Assembly (NCBI RefSeq): GCF_900116855.1
Contig: NZ_UETD01000004.1
Span: 116,066 to 180,065 of the forward strand
Reading direction: 5' to 3'
Length of the DNA: 64,000 nucleotides
From: Ruminococcus flavefaciens
Lineage (GTDB): Bacteria; Bacillota; Clostridia; Oscillospirales; Ruminococcaceae
Made by a program: the position numbers and the translations under genes. Below, one piece after another: positions 7,161 to 15,046 of this stretch. The notes beneath the pieces were generated by a model. That model saw only the letters and a list, made by a program, of their open reading frames with translations. It ran no database searches and was not told the origin of the DNA. The stretch's first letter is position 1. Each line of letters begins with the position of its first letter.

Positions 7161-8009
7161 ATGAAGTATAATTTTAGGACAGATTTGAAATATGTTGATA
7201 TAAACGGTCATAAGCTGCACATATTCAGGGCAGGAGATGGGAGAAAGCCAAAGCTTGTGTTCATGTCAGGCTCGGGGACCGCAGCACCCATGTATGTTTT
7301 TAAGATACTGTATGAGAAGCTGATCGGAGATTTCAGGATCATAGTTATAGAAAAATTCGGTTACGGTTACTCTGACTTGTATGAAGGTTCATGTAAAATA
7401 GACGATGTTATAGCTTATCAGAGAAAGGCGCTGGAGTCCGCAGGTGAAAAGCCGCCTTATGTTCTTCTGCCGCACTCTATGAGCGGTCTGGAGGCTATCA
7501 GGTGGAAACAGCTGTATCCCGAAGATGTAGCGGCGATCATCGGACTTGATATGGCAACGCCAATAACCTACATGGAGTGGAGTGACAGTGAGATAAAAAA
7601 GCGAATAGGTCTTATGAAGAAATTTCAGAAGCTCAACAGACTGGGGTTGCTTTTCTGGTATCCATTGAGCAGGCGCGGACTTGATAAAAATGAATGCAGG
7701 GAGCTTAAGCTGCTCAAAAAGAGAAATCTGATGAACGACTGTTATATAAATGAAGCGAGAGCGGTGCAGGCTAATGCTAAGGTCACCGCATCATCGGAAA
7801 TGCCACGCTGTCCTATGCTGATGTTCGTGTCAGACGGTAAACAGGTATCGGCTAATTGGCGTGAGAACGAGCGCAAGTACGCTGCCGGTGTTGGCGCCGA
7901 AACGGTTTTCCTTGACTGCGGTCACTATATCCACTATTTTGAGAGTGAGCGTATCAGCACAAAGATAAGAGAGTTTATATCCAAAAAGGAACTCTTTAAA
8001 GATACATAA
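7161..8009 (+). CDS. Alpha/beta hydrolase
   Basis: Start set at ATG 7161 with GAGGAAT upstream; the TTG at 7149 overlaps that site. The 282-residue protein has the fold's features: oxyanion-loop sequence SGSGTAAPMYVF after the third strand, the nucleophile elbow PHSMSG with Ser106 (usually GxSxG, here His at the first position), and His255 in DCGHYIHYF near the C-terminus as the catalytic histidine. The acid is probably Asp in the preceding MLMFVSDG strand. There is no signal peptide, so it is cytoplasmic. Substrate not predictable; esterase or lyase-like activity on a small molecule is most likely. Confidence 0.85.
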   Translation: MKYNFRTDLKYVDINGHKLHIFRAGDGRKPKLVFMSGSGTAAPMYVFKILYEKLIGDFRIIVIEKFGYGYSDLYEGSCKIDDVIAYQRKALESAGEKPPYVLLPHSMSGLEAIRWKQLYPEDVAAIIGLDMATPITYMEWSDSEIKKRIGLMKKFQKLNRLGLLFWYPLSRRGLDKNECRELKLLKKRNLMNDCYINEARAVQANAKVTASSEMPRCPMLMFVSDGKQVSANWRENERKYAAGVGAETVFLDCGHYIHYFESERISTKIREFISKKELFKDT

Positions 8010-8033
8010 GCACCAACGTATAATAAAACAAAA

Positions 8034-8125
8034 ACGGGCAGCCTGCAAGTCTTGCCCGTCAGAGTAAACACACCGAACCAAACCAAATAGTAACAGAGCC
8101 GATACGTTATGTATCGGCTTTAATT
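8034..8125 (+). terminator. Tandem hairpins downstream of the hydrolase gene
   Basis: The first hairpin pairs ACGGGCA (8034-8040) with TGCCCGT (8053-8059). The second pairs AGCCGATAC (8097-8105) with GTATCGGCT (8111-8119) and is followed by TTTAATTATAAT. The second is the better intrinsic terminator. Both lie between convergent genes and may serve either strand. Confidence 0.7.
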
Positions 8126-8195
8126 ATAATGTTATTGTCAGGTTTTGATACCGGCATCCTGTCGAAATGATGATCACAATGTTGTTTAATGATGA

Positions 8196-8672
8196 TCAAT
8201 CCTCAAACATTTCATCATAGATATCTCCCCAATCTTCGCCAATGAATTCTTCTGCCATCGACTCGATGTAGAGGGACTTTATTGTCAAGAAATCGTCGAA
8301 ATCGTTGTATTCCTTGGTCTCGCCTTCAAATATTGACATTATTTTTCCGTCAGAACGTGAGATAAAGACTGTTTCTCCGTCGCCGATCACGGAAGCGATG
8401 ATAATTATATCGTTTTCTTCTTTAAGAGTTCCGATTTCGGGCCATGAAAAATCAATAAATTGATCTAAAATAGAAGATTCTGCCGTTAACATGAGCCAGC
8501 TCTTATACTGATGAGGTAAAACTGTATCGTTTTCTTCTTCCCATTCATTGATCTTTTCGAGTGCAGCCGGGGGAGCAAATGTTGAATCTTTGAATTCTGC
8601 CAGAAGTGAACACATATTCTGATAGTATTTGAACTGTTCACTTATTATGGGGTCAATAACAAATTTTTCCAT
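8196..8672 (-). CDS. SMI1/KNR4 (SUKH) family protein
   Basis: A 158-residue acidic protein on the minus strand. The central part has the SUKH signature: a helix ending in WEEENDTVLPHQYKSWL, then SWPEIGTL, IIIASVIGDGETVFI and a C-terminal DFDDFLTI. Bacterial SUKH proteins are commonly immunity proteins against polymorphic toxins, but solitary copies without a toxin, as here, are frequent and of unknown role. No toxin gene is adjacent. It has its own promoter at 8744-8772 and ends facing the hydrolase gene. Confidence 0.82.
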   Translation of the reverse strand: MEKFVIDPIISEQFKYYQNMCSLLAEFKDSTFAPPAALEKINEWEEENDTVLPHQYKSWLMLTAESSILDQFIDFSWPEIGTLKEENDIIIIASVIGDGETVFISRSDGKIMSIFEGETKEYNDFDDFLTIKSLYIESMAEEFIGEDWGDIYDEMFED

Positions 8673-8743
8673 AAAAACTCTCCTTTTATAATGATTTAGT
8701 GTGCGATGATATATATTGTTTATTGCATAATAATAACGTAATA

Positions 8744-8772
8744 ATTATATCACGTCAGATGAATAAAGTCAA
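8744..8772 (-). promoter_or_regulatory. Promoter of the SUKH gene
   Basis: On the minus strand TTGACT (8772-8767), a 17-bp spacer and TATAAT (8749-8744). It lies about 70 bp before the ATG at 8672. Confidence 0.8.
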
Positions 8773-8894
8773 TGGCAGAGCGTGAAGTGTAGTTTTTGAG
8801 CGTGAAATGGCATCGGAAAAGGATATCTGCGGTAAAAGAGTGATGGAGATATGCAGTTCCGATCATAAGGACCCGCTGGCTATCCGTCGGGTGA

Positions 8895-8923
8895 TTGACC
8901 TTTCTCATTCGCTGTGATATAAT
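8895..8923 (+). promoter_or_regulatory. Promoter of the first two-component/ABC operon
   Basis: TTGACC (8895-8900), 17-bp spacer, TATAAT (8918-8923), followed 33 bp later by ATG with CCGGAGGA before it. Confidence 0.8.
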
Positions 8924-8956
8924 GTTAACAACAAACATTTTATCCGGAGGAACACT

Positions 8957-9643
8957 ATGAAGAAGATACTGACAGCGGAGGACGACAGGGAAATAAACCG
9001 TCTTATCTGCGAATATCTGTCCTCACAGGGCTATGAGACACTGTCCGCGCTGAACGGGCTTGACGCGGTGCGCATGGTGCGTGAGCAGGAGGACATATCC
9101 CTGCTGATACTTGATCTCATGCTGCCCTTCCAAAGCGGCGATATGGTGCTTACAAAGATACGGGAGTTCACGGATATTCCCGTTATCGTAGTCTCGGCAA
9201 AGAGCGATACGCGCTCCAAGATAGACCTGATAAGGATGGGCGCGGACGACTATCTGACAAAGCCCTTTGATCTTGACGAGCTGCTGGTGCGTGTGGAGGC
9301 GGTGCTTCGCAGATATGACGCAAAGTCCGCGCAGGACGAGGTTAAGCTGCTTACCTGCAAGAACCTTACCCTTGACGTTACCGCAGGTACAGTCACCGTC
9401 TGCGGAAGCGTCATGTCACTGACGAGCAAGGAGTTCTCCATACTGGAGCTCATGCTGCAAAGTCCCCGGAAGCTGTGGTCAAAGGCGAACCTGTTTGAGA
9501 GCGTGTGGGGAGAGTCATACATAAGCGACGACAAGACCGTTAAGGTGCATATGAGCAATATCCGTCAGAAGCTTAAAAAGCTTGACCCCGACAACGAATA
9601 TATCGAGACTGTGTGGGGAATGGGTTATCGTCTCATAACTTGA
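8957..9643 (+). CDS. OmpR/PhoB-family response regulator
   Basis: A 228-residue regulator. The receiver domain (about 1-118) has the acidic pair Glu8-Asp9-Asp10, phospho-acceptor Asp53 (LLILDLMLP), Ser in VVSAKSD and Lys in DDYLTKPFD. The C-terminal winged helix (about 128-228) contains LTSKEFSILELML, SKANLFESVWG and the wing sequence IETVWGMGYRL. It is first in an operon with an ABC transporter and its cognate kinase, an order common in bacitracin- or lantibiotic-sensing systems. It probably binds the hexamer repeats just downstream at 9640-9679. Confidence 0.95.
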   Translation: MKKILTAEDDREINRLICEYLSSQGYETLSALNGLDAVRMVREQEDISLLILDLMLPFQSGDMVLTKIREFTDIPVIVVSAKSDTRSKIDLIRMGADDYLTKPFDLDELLVRVEAVLRRYDAKSAQDEVKLLTCKNLTLDVTAGTVTVCGSVMSLTSKEFSILELMLQSPRKLWSKANLFESVWGESYISDDKTVKVHMSNIRQKLKKLDPDNEYIETVWGMGYRLIT

Positions 9644-9694
9644 CATATTCTTGACCATTCGCTTAACCTTTTCTTTACACTTGCCTGTTAGAAT
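9640..9694 (+). promoter_or_regulatory. Tandem hexamer repeats and activator-type promoter before the ABC genes
   Basis: Four related hexamers, TTGACA (9640), TTGACC (9651), TTAACC (9663) and TTTACA (9674), are spaced 11, 12 and 11 bp apart, about one helical turn. This is the pattern recognised by dimers of OmpR-type regulators. A TAGAAT -10 lies at 9689-9694 without a matching -35, as expected for activated promoters. The likely ligand is the regulator encoded directly upstream. Confidence 0.55.
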
Positions 9695-9725
9695 AGGATC
9701 AACGAAGACGAAAGGGGGCGGCGCT

Positions 9726-10640
9726 ATGGGCAATAGCGTGATAACCATGACAAACATCACCAAGCGCTTCAAAAAAGCCGAGGTGGTGAAGAATTTCAGC
9801 CTTGATGTAAAAAATGGGAGCATTACGGGACTCATCGGTCCCAACGGTGCAGGCAAGACCACCATAATGAAGATACTTGCGGGACTTATGTTCCAGACCT
9901 CGGGCGAGCTGAGCTTCTACGGAAGCCGCGATGATCTTGACCTGAACCGCAGACGCATGAGCTTCATGATAGAGGCTCCCATAGTGGACTACAATATGAC
10001 CGCATACGAGAACCTCAACTATGTGCGCTATGTAAGGGGCTATCCCGATAAAAAGCGCATCGACGAGGTGCTTGACATCGTTGATCTTAAGGACACGGGC
10101 AGGAAGAAGGCGCTCAAGTTTTCCCTTGGCATGAGACAGCGACTGGGCATTGCAATGGCTCTCCTCACAAAGCCCGAGGTGCTGGTGCTGGACGAGCCCG
10201 TAAACGGTCTTGACCCCGAGGGCATAGTAGAGGTAAGACATATACTGCAAAAGCTTTCGGAGGATCAGGGCGTCACCATACTCATATCAAGCCATCTGCT
10301 GTCCGAGCTTTCGGAGCTCTGCACGGACTTCTCCATAATCAACAAGGGACAGCTTGTGGAAAATCTCAGCCTTGAGGAGCTTCACAACAGGTGCCGCAGC
10401 CACATAGTGCTGAGGACAAACAACACCGAAAAGACCGCAGCCGTGCTTGAAGATAAGCTTTCCATCGGCAGCTACAAGGTGCTCCAGAGCGGAGACATCG
10501 AGATATACGAGCAGCTTGACGCGGTGGAGCGCATTTCCAAGACCGTTACCGACAGCGGCTGCATAATCACCAAGCTTTACGAATCGGGACAGTCCCTTGA
10601 GGACTATTATCTTGAAAAGGTAGGTGGCAGCCATGAGTAA
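9726..10640 (+). CDS. ABC transporter ATP-binding protein
   Basis: Start set at ATG 9726, preceded by AAAGGGGGCGG; longer in-frame extensions run into the regulatory repeats. The 304-residue ATPase has Walker A GPNGAGKTT, Q-loop region, signature LGMRQRLG, Walker B VLVLDEPVNGLDPEG and the switch His in LISSHLLSEL. The C-terminal ~80 residues are the extension typical of ABC-2 efflux ATPases such as lantibiotic immunity (LanF-like) and BcrA. It overlaps the permease gene by 8 bases. With that permease it should export or expel a peptide or drug. Confidence 0.93.
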   Translation: MGNSVITMTNITKRFKKAEVVKNFSLDVKNGSITGLIGPNGAGKTTIMKILAGLMFQTSGELSFYGSRDDLDLNRRRMSFMIEAPIVDYNMTAYENLNYVRYVRGYPDKKRIDEVLDIVDLKDTGRKKALKFSLGMRQRLGIAMALLTKPEVLVLDEPVNGLDPEGIVEVRHILQKLSEDQGVTILISSHLLSELSELCTDFSIINKGQLVENLSLEELHNRCRSHIVLRTNNTEKTAAVLEDKLSIGSYKVLQSGDIEIYEQLDAVERISKTVTDSGCIITKLYESGQSLEDYYLEKVGGSHE

Positions 10641-11373
10641 TTACATAAAAGCAGAGCTTTACCGCATAACAAGAGGAAGAAGCGTATTGGCATACATACT
10701 GTTTGGTTTTATGCCGCTGACATTAGTATTTGGCACCTTCATGTCGGATCCGCTTCACCCCAGCTATAAGGTGGCAGCAGGCAGCTTTCCGATTATGGCT
10801 TGTATGATGGCAATGTGTGCAGGAGCACTATTAGGAAAGCATTACACAAACCGCACTGCACACTACGAAATAATGGACGGTGCAAACGTCCACAAGCTCA
10901 TATGGTACAGGATCATAGTATATACATCGCTTCTTACGGTGATGTACTTTATCCCCCTGAGCCTGATAATGCTGATATATTCTCATAATTTGAAGACGAT
11001 CATGGCTATTGCGCTGTTTTATATCGTTTTTCTGAGAATGACAATGTTTGTCATCGGCATATCCATGACGATAAAGACAGGGGAAGGCATTGTTTTAGCG
11101 TATGTCAGGATAATTCTTGAGAATATCGTCTCAATGCTGGGACTTGCTTCAAATGAAGACGCAGTTATCTCAATGTCAGATACTGTTGTTGCCATATTCG
11201 GGTGGTTCCCCGCAACGGAATGTACACTGGCGGCAAACGGCTACCTCAGCGGAGGACTTGTGGTAAAGGCGCTCATCGGCTTTATCATCGAGTTTGCGAT
11301 AATGTACGCTCTTGCCTATACGTCCCACAAGAGAAAGTGGTATGTAAGGACAACTATCGGCGGTCACGTTTAA
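10633..11373 (+). CDS. ABC-2 type permease, lantibiotic-immunity (LanE/G)-like
   Basis: Start set at ATG 10633, overlapping the ATPase stop, with AGGTGG upstream. The 246-residue protein has about six membrane segments: about residues 20-40, 56-74, 100-122, 128-148, 160-188 and 216-236. It starts with YIKAELYRITRGRS, a short cytoplasmic amphipathic segment usual in ABC-2 permeases. Its size and layout match the membrane partners of BcrA/LanF ATPases. It acts in the cytoplasmic membrane with the preceding ATPase. The kinase gene follows after 26 bp. Confidence 0.88.
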   Translation: MSNYIKAELYRITRGRSVLAYILFGFMPLTLVFGTFMSDPLHPSYKVAAGSFPIMACMMAMCAGALLGKHYTNRTAHYEIMDGANVHKLIWYRIIVYTSLLTVMYFIPLSLIMLIYSHNLKTIMAIALFYIVFLRMTMFVIGISMTIKTGEGIVLAYVRIILENIVSMLGLASNEDAVISMSDTVVAIFGWFPATECTLAANGYLSGGLVVKALIGFIIEFAIMYALAYTSHKRKWYVRTTIGGHV

Positions 11374-11399
11374 TAAATCAAGAAAAGGAGGTTCGCGCT

Positions 11400-12296
11400 A
11401 TGGAAATTTTACTTGGAGCAGTCTGCGTGTGCCTCCTTTTGCTTTCGGCAGTGCTGCTGCGGAAATATCTGTCCTTGAAGCGTAATATCCGCAGCTTCTC
11501 ACGGGAGCTTGAAAAGCTGAAGGACAGCGGTTACAGCCAGCCTATGAAGGTGTCGGACTTCGACAAGGACATAGTTGGGCTGGCGGTAAAGGTCAACGAG
11601 CACACCGATATCCAGCGAAAACTTGCCATGGAATACGAGGAGAGCAGGCGCCAGCTGAGCACAGTAATATCAGGTATCTCCCACGACTTCCGCACACCGC
11701 TGACAGCTTCGCTGGGCTATCTGCAAATGATAGAGAAAAGCGGCGGACTTACGGGAAAAAACGCTGAATACCTCAGTATTGCCATGGAGAAAAACCGCTA
11801 TCTCAAGGAGCTCTCCGACGAGTTCTTCGAGCTCACCAAGACAGAGAGCGGCGGCGAGGAGCTTACCTATGAGGAGGTAAATCTCAGCAATATCCTGACG
11901 GAAACGGTTCTGGAGCAGCATGACTGGATATCACAGCGGAACATCTCCGCGGATATAGATATTGCCGACGGCATAATTATCAGCGCCGACAGCAGAAGTC
12001 TCACAAGGATACTGAATAACCTCATGTCAAATGCTCAGAAATACGCAGTTGATAGCTTTGCCGTGAACCTGAGCCGTGAGGGGGAGCAGGTAAGACTTTC
12101 CGTGGAAAATACCGTTGCGGACAGCGAGTCCGTGGACATCGACAGAGTATTTGAGCCATTCTACCGTATGGCTTCGCGGACATCAGGCGGCTCGGGACTG
12201 GGACTTTATGTGGTGAAGCTCCTCTGCGGCAGACTTGGCTGGGATGTTGCCGCAGAAATAAACGGGGATGTTTTTGCCGTCAGGATAATAATATGA
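11400..12296 (+). CDS. Sensor histidine kinase
   Basis: Start set at ATG 11400 with AAAAGGAGG upstream. The 298-residue kinase has a single N-terminal membrane anchor (about 3-23), no sizeable extracellular domain, a short linker, a HisKA helix with phospho-acceptor His95 (GISHDFRTPLTASLGY), the N-box LTRILNNLMSNAQKYA and G-boxes including SGGSGLGLYVVKLL. The lack of an external sensor domain is typical of intramembrane-sensing kinases that read the state of a companion ABC transporter. It is the cognate partner of the regulator at 8957. Confidence 0.93.
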   Translation: MEILLGAVCVCLLLLSAVLLRKYLSLKRNIRSFSRELEKLKDSGYSQPMKVSDFDKDIVGLAVKVNEHTDIQRKLAMEYEESRRQLSTVISGISHDFRTPLTASLGYLQMIEKSGGLTGKNAEYLSIAMEKNRYLKELSDEFFELTKTESGGEELTYEEVNLSNILTETVLEQHDWISQRNISADIDIADGIIISADSRSLTRILNNLMSNAQKYAVDSFAVNLSREGEQVRLSVENTVADSESVDIDRVFEPFYRMASRTSGGSGLGLYVVKLLCGRLGWDVAAEINGDVFAVRIII

Positions 12297-12337
12297 AAGC
12301 CTTCTTCGGTCTGTACGACCGTGGGAGGCTTTTTTGT
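12297..12337 (+). terminator. Terminator of the first two-component/ABC operon
   Basis: A hairpin with outer arms AAAGCCT / AGGCTTT and inner arms CGGTC / GACCG is followed by TTTTT. It begins directly after the kinase stop codon. Confidence 0.85.
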
Positions 12338-12407
12338 GCAGTTCTGACTAATGGACGGGTGATTTACAGTGCGTTTTGCCGAAAAACTAAAAGTTGAAGA
12401 AAATATA

Positions 12408-12457
12408 TTGACACGGTGTCAGTATAGTGCTATAATATCATTAATGACACAGTGTCA
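12408..12457 (+). promoter_or_regulatory. TetR-type promoter with twin operators
   Basis: TTGACA (12408-12413) and TATAAT (12431-12436) are 17 bp apart. TGACACGGTGTCA (12409-12421) overlaps the -35, and TGACACAGTGTCA (12445-12457) covers the start region. Both are 6-1-6 palindromes with the same half-site TGACAC, centres 36 bp apart. The TetR-family protein encoded directly downstream is the obvious ligand, giving autorepression of the whole redox operon. Confidence 0.85.
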
Positions 12458-12481
12458 GAATGAAATGAAGGGGGCATTGAT

Positions 12482-13099
12482 ATGCCGAAGGGTTCACCCG
12501 AGCTTACGGCTTCACGCCGTGAGGAGATAATAAACGCCTGTGAGAAGCTCTATGAGACCATGAGCTTCAAAGAGATAACGATAAAGGAAATAGGCGCAGT
12601 TACGTCCTTTACAAGGACTTCCATATACAACTATTTCCAGACGAAAGAGGAGATATTCTTAGCTCTGATGCAGAGAGAGTATGAGCTGTGGGCGCAGGAG
12701 CTGTCAGCTCTTTCGGAGGAAAAGGACAGCATGACTGCGGGGGAATTTGCGGACACTCTGGCGAAGTCTCTTGAGAAGCGGCAGCAGCTTCTGAAGCTCC
12801 TTGCAATGAATCACTACGACATGGAGGAGAATTCCCGTGCGGAAAGGCTCACCGACTTCAAAGTGGCATACGGTGCGTCACTGGACGCAGTCAGAGTCTG
12901 TCTGAAAAAGTTTTTCCCGAATACGGATGCAGAGAGCTTCATTTTTGTATTCTTTCCCTTCCTTTTCGGGGTCTATCCGTACACTTTTGCCACAGAAAAG
13001 CAGCTTACAGCCATGCGTGAAGCAAAAATGGATTTTAAAATGCACAGCATTTATGAAATAATATATTCCTGCGTAATGCAGCTGTTGGGAGGTAAATGA
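12482..13099 (+). CDS. TetR-family transcriptional regulator
   Basis: A 205-residue protein. The N-terminal helix-turn-helix (about 10-58) reads RREEIINACEKLYETMSFKEITIKEIG then FTRTSIYNYFQTKEEIFLALM, the TetR DNA-binding pattern. The C-terminal ~140 residues are the helical ligand and dimer domain, with Cys133 (VRVCLKKFF) and few other cysteines. The start lies 25 bp after the second TGACAC operator and after GAAGGGGG. Its stop overlaps the start of the first reductase gene, so it heads the operon. The ligand is probably a toxic aldehyde, quinone or drug; this is inferred from the operon. Confidence 0.92.
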   Translation: MPKGSPELTASRREEIINACEKLYETMSFKEITIKEIGAVTSFTRTSIYNYFQTKEEIFLALMQREYELWAQELSALSEEKDSMTAGEFADTLAKSLEKRQQLLKLLAMNHYDMEENSRAERLTDFKVAYGASLDAVRVCLKKFFPNTDAESFIFVFFPFLFGVYPYTFATEKQLTAMREAKMDFKMHSIYEIIYSCVMQLLGGK

Positions 13100-14136
13100 T
13101 GAAATACACAAAGCTTGGCAATTCCGACCTTAATGTATCCCGTATATGTATGGGCTGTATGGGCTTCGGAGACTCACAGAACGGACAGCACTCATGGACA
13201 CTTGACGAGGAGCACTCCCGCGAGATAATAAAACGCGGTCTTGACCTCGGCGTCAATTTCTACGACACTGCGATAGGCTATCAGTCAGGCACCAGCGAGC
13301 AGTACGTGGGCAGGGCTCTGCGTGACTTTGCAAAGCGCGATGAAGTAGTTGTTGCAACAAAGTTTCTTCCGAGAACACCTGCCGATATCGAGGCAGGCAT
13401 AACAGGTCAGCAGCACATCGAGCGCATGATCAACAAGAGTCTCGAAAATCTCGGCATGGACTACGTTGATCTTTACATCTATCATATGTGGGACTGGAAC
13501 ACTCCCGTTTACGATATCCTTGACGGTCTCAACAGGATAGTCAAGGCAGGAAAGGCGCGTTATATCGGCATTTCCAACTGCTATGCATGGCAGCTTGCAA
13601 AGGCGAATGCCCTTGCGGAGAAGGAGGGCTTTGCGAAGTTCGTAAGCGTTCAGGGTCACTACAATCTCATCTTCCGCGAGGAGGAGCGCGAAATGGCAAT
13701 GCTCTGTGCCGAGGACAACATCGCCATGACTCCGTACAGCGCACTTGCCAGCGGCAGACTTGCAAGGCTTCCCGGTGAGACTTCAAAGCGAGCCGAGGAG
13801 GACAGCTACGCCAAATTCAAATATGACGCCACCAAGGAGCAGGACGAGGTCATCATAAGGCGAGTTGCGGAGCTTGCGGAAAAGCACAGCGTGTCCATGA
13901 CAGAGGTGTCCCTTGCATGGCTGCTCACCAAGGTAACAGCGCCAGTTGTGGGTGCCACAAAGCTACACCACATCGAGGGCGCGGCAAAGGCGGTGGAGCT
14001 GGAGCTCACTGACGATGAGCTCGCTTATCTGGAGGAGCCCTATGTTCCTCATTCGCTTGCTGGAGTAATGGCACAGAACAAGCCTGCAAACAAGAACGAA
14101 AAGCACGTCTGGTCCACAGGGAGCCAGAAAATATAA
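13099..14136 (+). CDS. Aldo/keto reductase (AKR)
   Basis: A 345-residue NAD(P)H-dependent reductase of the AKR (beta/alpha)8 fold. Seen are GVNFYDTAIGY (catalytic Asp and Tyr), VVATKFLP with the catalytic Lys, YVDLYIYHMWDWN with the catalytic His, the GISNCYAWQL motif after strand 6, and the cofactor-phosphate segment VGATKLHHIEGA near the C-terminus. ATG 13096 is an alternative start; 13099 is better spaced from GGGAGG. It probably reduces aldehydes or ketones in the cytoplasm. It is coupled to the TetR gene and followed 21 bp later by a second AKR. Confidence 0.93.
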   Translation: MKYTKLGNSDLNVSRICMGCMGFGDSQNGQHSWTLDEEHSREIIKRGLDLGVNFYDTAIGYQSGTSEQYVGRALRDFAKRDEVVVATKFLPRTPADIEAGITGQQHIERMINKSLENLGMDYVDLYIYHMWDWNTPVYDILDGLNRIVKAGKARYIGISNCYAWQLAKANALAEKEGFAKFVSVQGHYNLIFREEEREMAMLCAEDNIAMTPYSALASGRLARLPGETSKRAEEDSYAKFKYDATKEQDEVIIRRVAELAEKHSVSMTEVSLAWLLTKVTAPVVGATKLHHIEGAAKAVELELTDDELAYLEEPYVPHSLAGVMAQNKPANKNEKHVWSTGSQKI

Positions 14137-14157
14137 AATAAAACGGAGGTAATAACG

Positions 14158-15021
14158 ATGTTTAACGAAAAACTCACTTTAGCAAACGGCGTTGAAGTTC
14201 CTCAGCTTGCACTGGGAACATGGCTCATTGACGACAGCGCAGCGGCAGAAGCTGTAAAGGCTGCACTTTCACTGGGCTACCGTCATATCGACACAGCACA
14301 GGCATACGGCAATGAGCGCGGCGTGGGAGAAGGCGTCCGCACAAGCGGTATCCCTCGTAAGGACATATTTGTTACCTCAAAGGTAGCTGCCGAGCACAAG
14401 GACTACAAGTCCGCAGCCGAGGGCATTGACGAGACTCTCTGCAAGACGGGACTGGACTACCTTGACATGATGATAATACACTCACCTCAGCCTTGGAAGC
14501 TGGTCAATCAGTCTGATGACCGCTTTGTTGAGGGCAACCGTCAGGCGTGGAGAGCCCTTGAGGACGCATACAAGGCAGGAAAGCTCCGCGCAATAGGCGT
14601 TTCAAACTTCCTTCAGGGCGATATCGAAAGCCTCTGGGAGACAGCGGAGATAAAGCCCATGGTGGATCAGGTGCTCTGTCACATCTCAAACTCTCCCATA
14701 GAGCTGATCGACTACTGCACAGCAAAGGGTATAGTCATGGAGGCATATTCTCCCGTGGCTCACGGCGAGGCAATGAAAAATCCCGTTATTGCCGAAATGG
14801 CAGAGAAATACGGAGTTTCCGTGCCGCAGCTCTGCATAAGATTTGACATACAGCTGGGAATGATAGTTCTTCCAAAGACAGCTGATCCCGAGCATATGAA
14901 GAAAAACGCGGAGCTGGACTTCATCATCTCCGACGCTGACATGGAAGCCCTCAAAAACATAAAGCACATCGAGAACTACGGCGAGCACAGTTTCTTCCCC
15001 GTATTCGGCGGAAAGTTCTGA
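14158..15021 (+). CDS. Aldo/keto reductase, 2,5-diketo-D-gluconate reductase type
   Basis: A 287-residue AKR shorter than its neighbour. Motifs: GYRHIDTAQAYGNERGVG (Asp, Tyr of the tetrad), DIFVTSKV (Lys), LDMMIIHSPQPW (His), AIGVSNFLQGDIESL and the C-terminal VLPKTADPEHMKKNAELDF cofactor clamp. This matches the small AKR group that includes DkgA/B and methylglyoxal reductases. The ribosome site CGGAGG lies 9 bases before the ATG. Together with the upstream AKR it suggests reduction of reactive carbonyls under TetR control. Confidence 0.93.
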   Translation: MFNEKLTLANGVEVPQLALGTWLIDDSAAAEAVKAALSLGYRHIDTAQAYGNERGVGEGVRTSGIPRKDIFVTSKVAAEHKDYKSAAEGIDETLCKTGLDYLDMMIIHSPQPWKLVNQSDDRFVEGNRQAWRALEDAYKAGKLRAIGVSNFLQGDIESLWETAEIKPMVDQVLCHISNSPIELIDYCTAKGIVMEAYSPVAHGEAMKNPVIAEMAEKYGVSVPQLCIRFDIQLGMIVLPKTADPEHMKKNAELDFIISDADMEALKNIKHIENYGEHSFFPVFGGKF

Positions 15022-15046
15022 GCTGCCGCTCCGAAAGGAGAGTAGT

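Noticed and set aside
8196..8672. SUKH protein as immunity half of a toxin system
   Set aside because: No toxin or polymorphic-toxin delivery gene lies next to it, so an immunity role has no support here.
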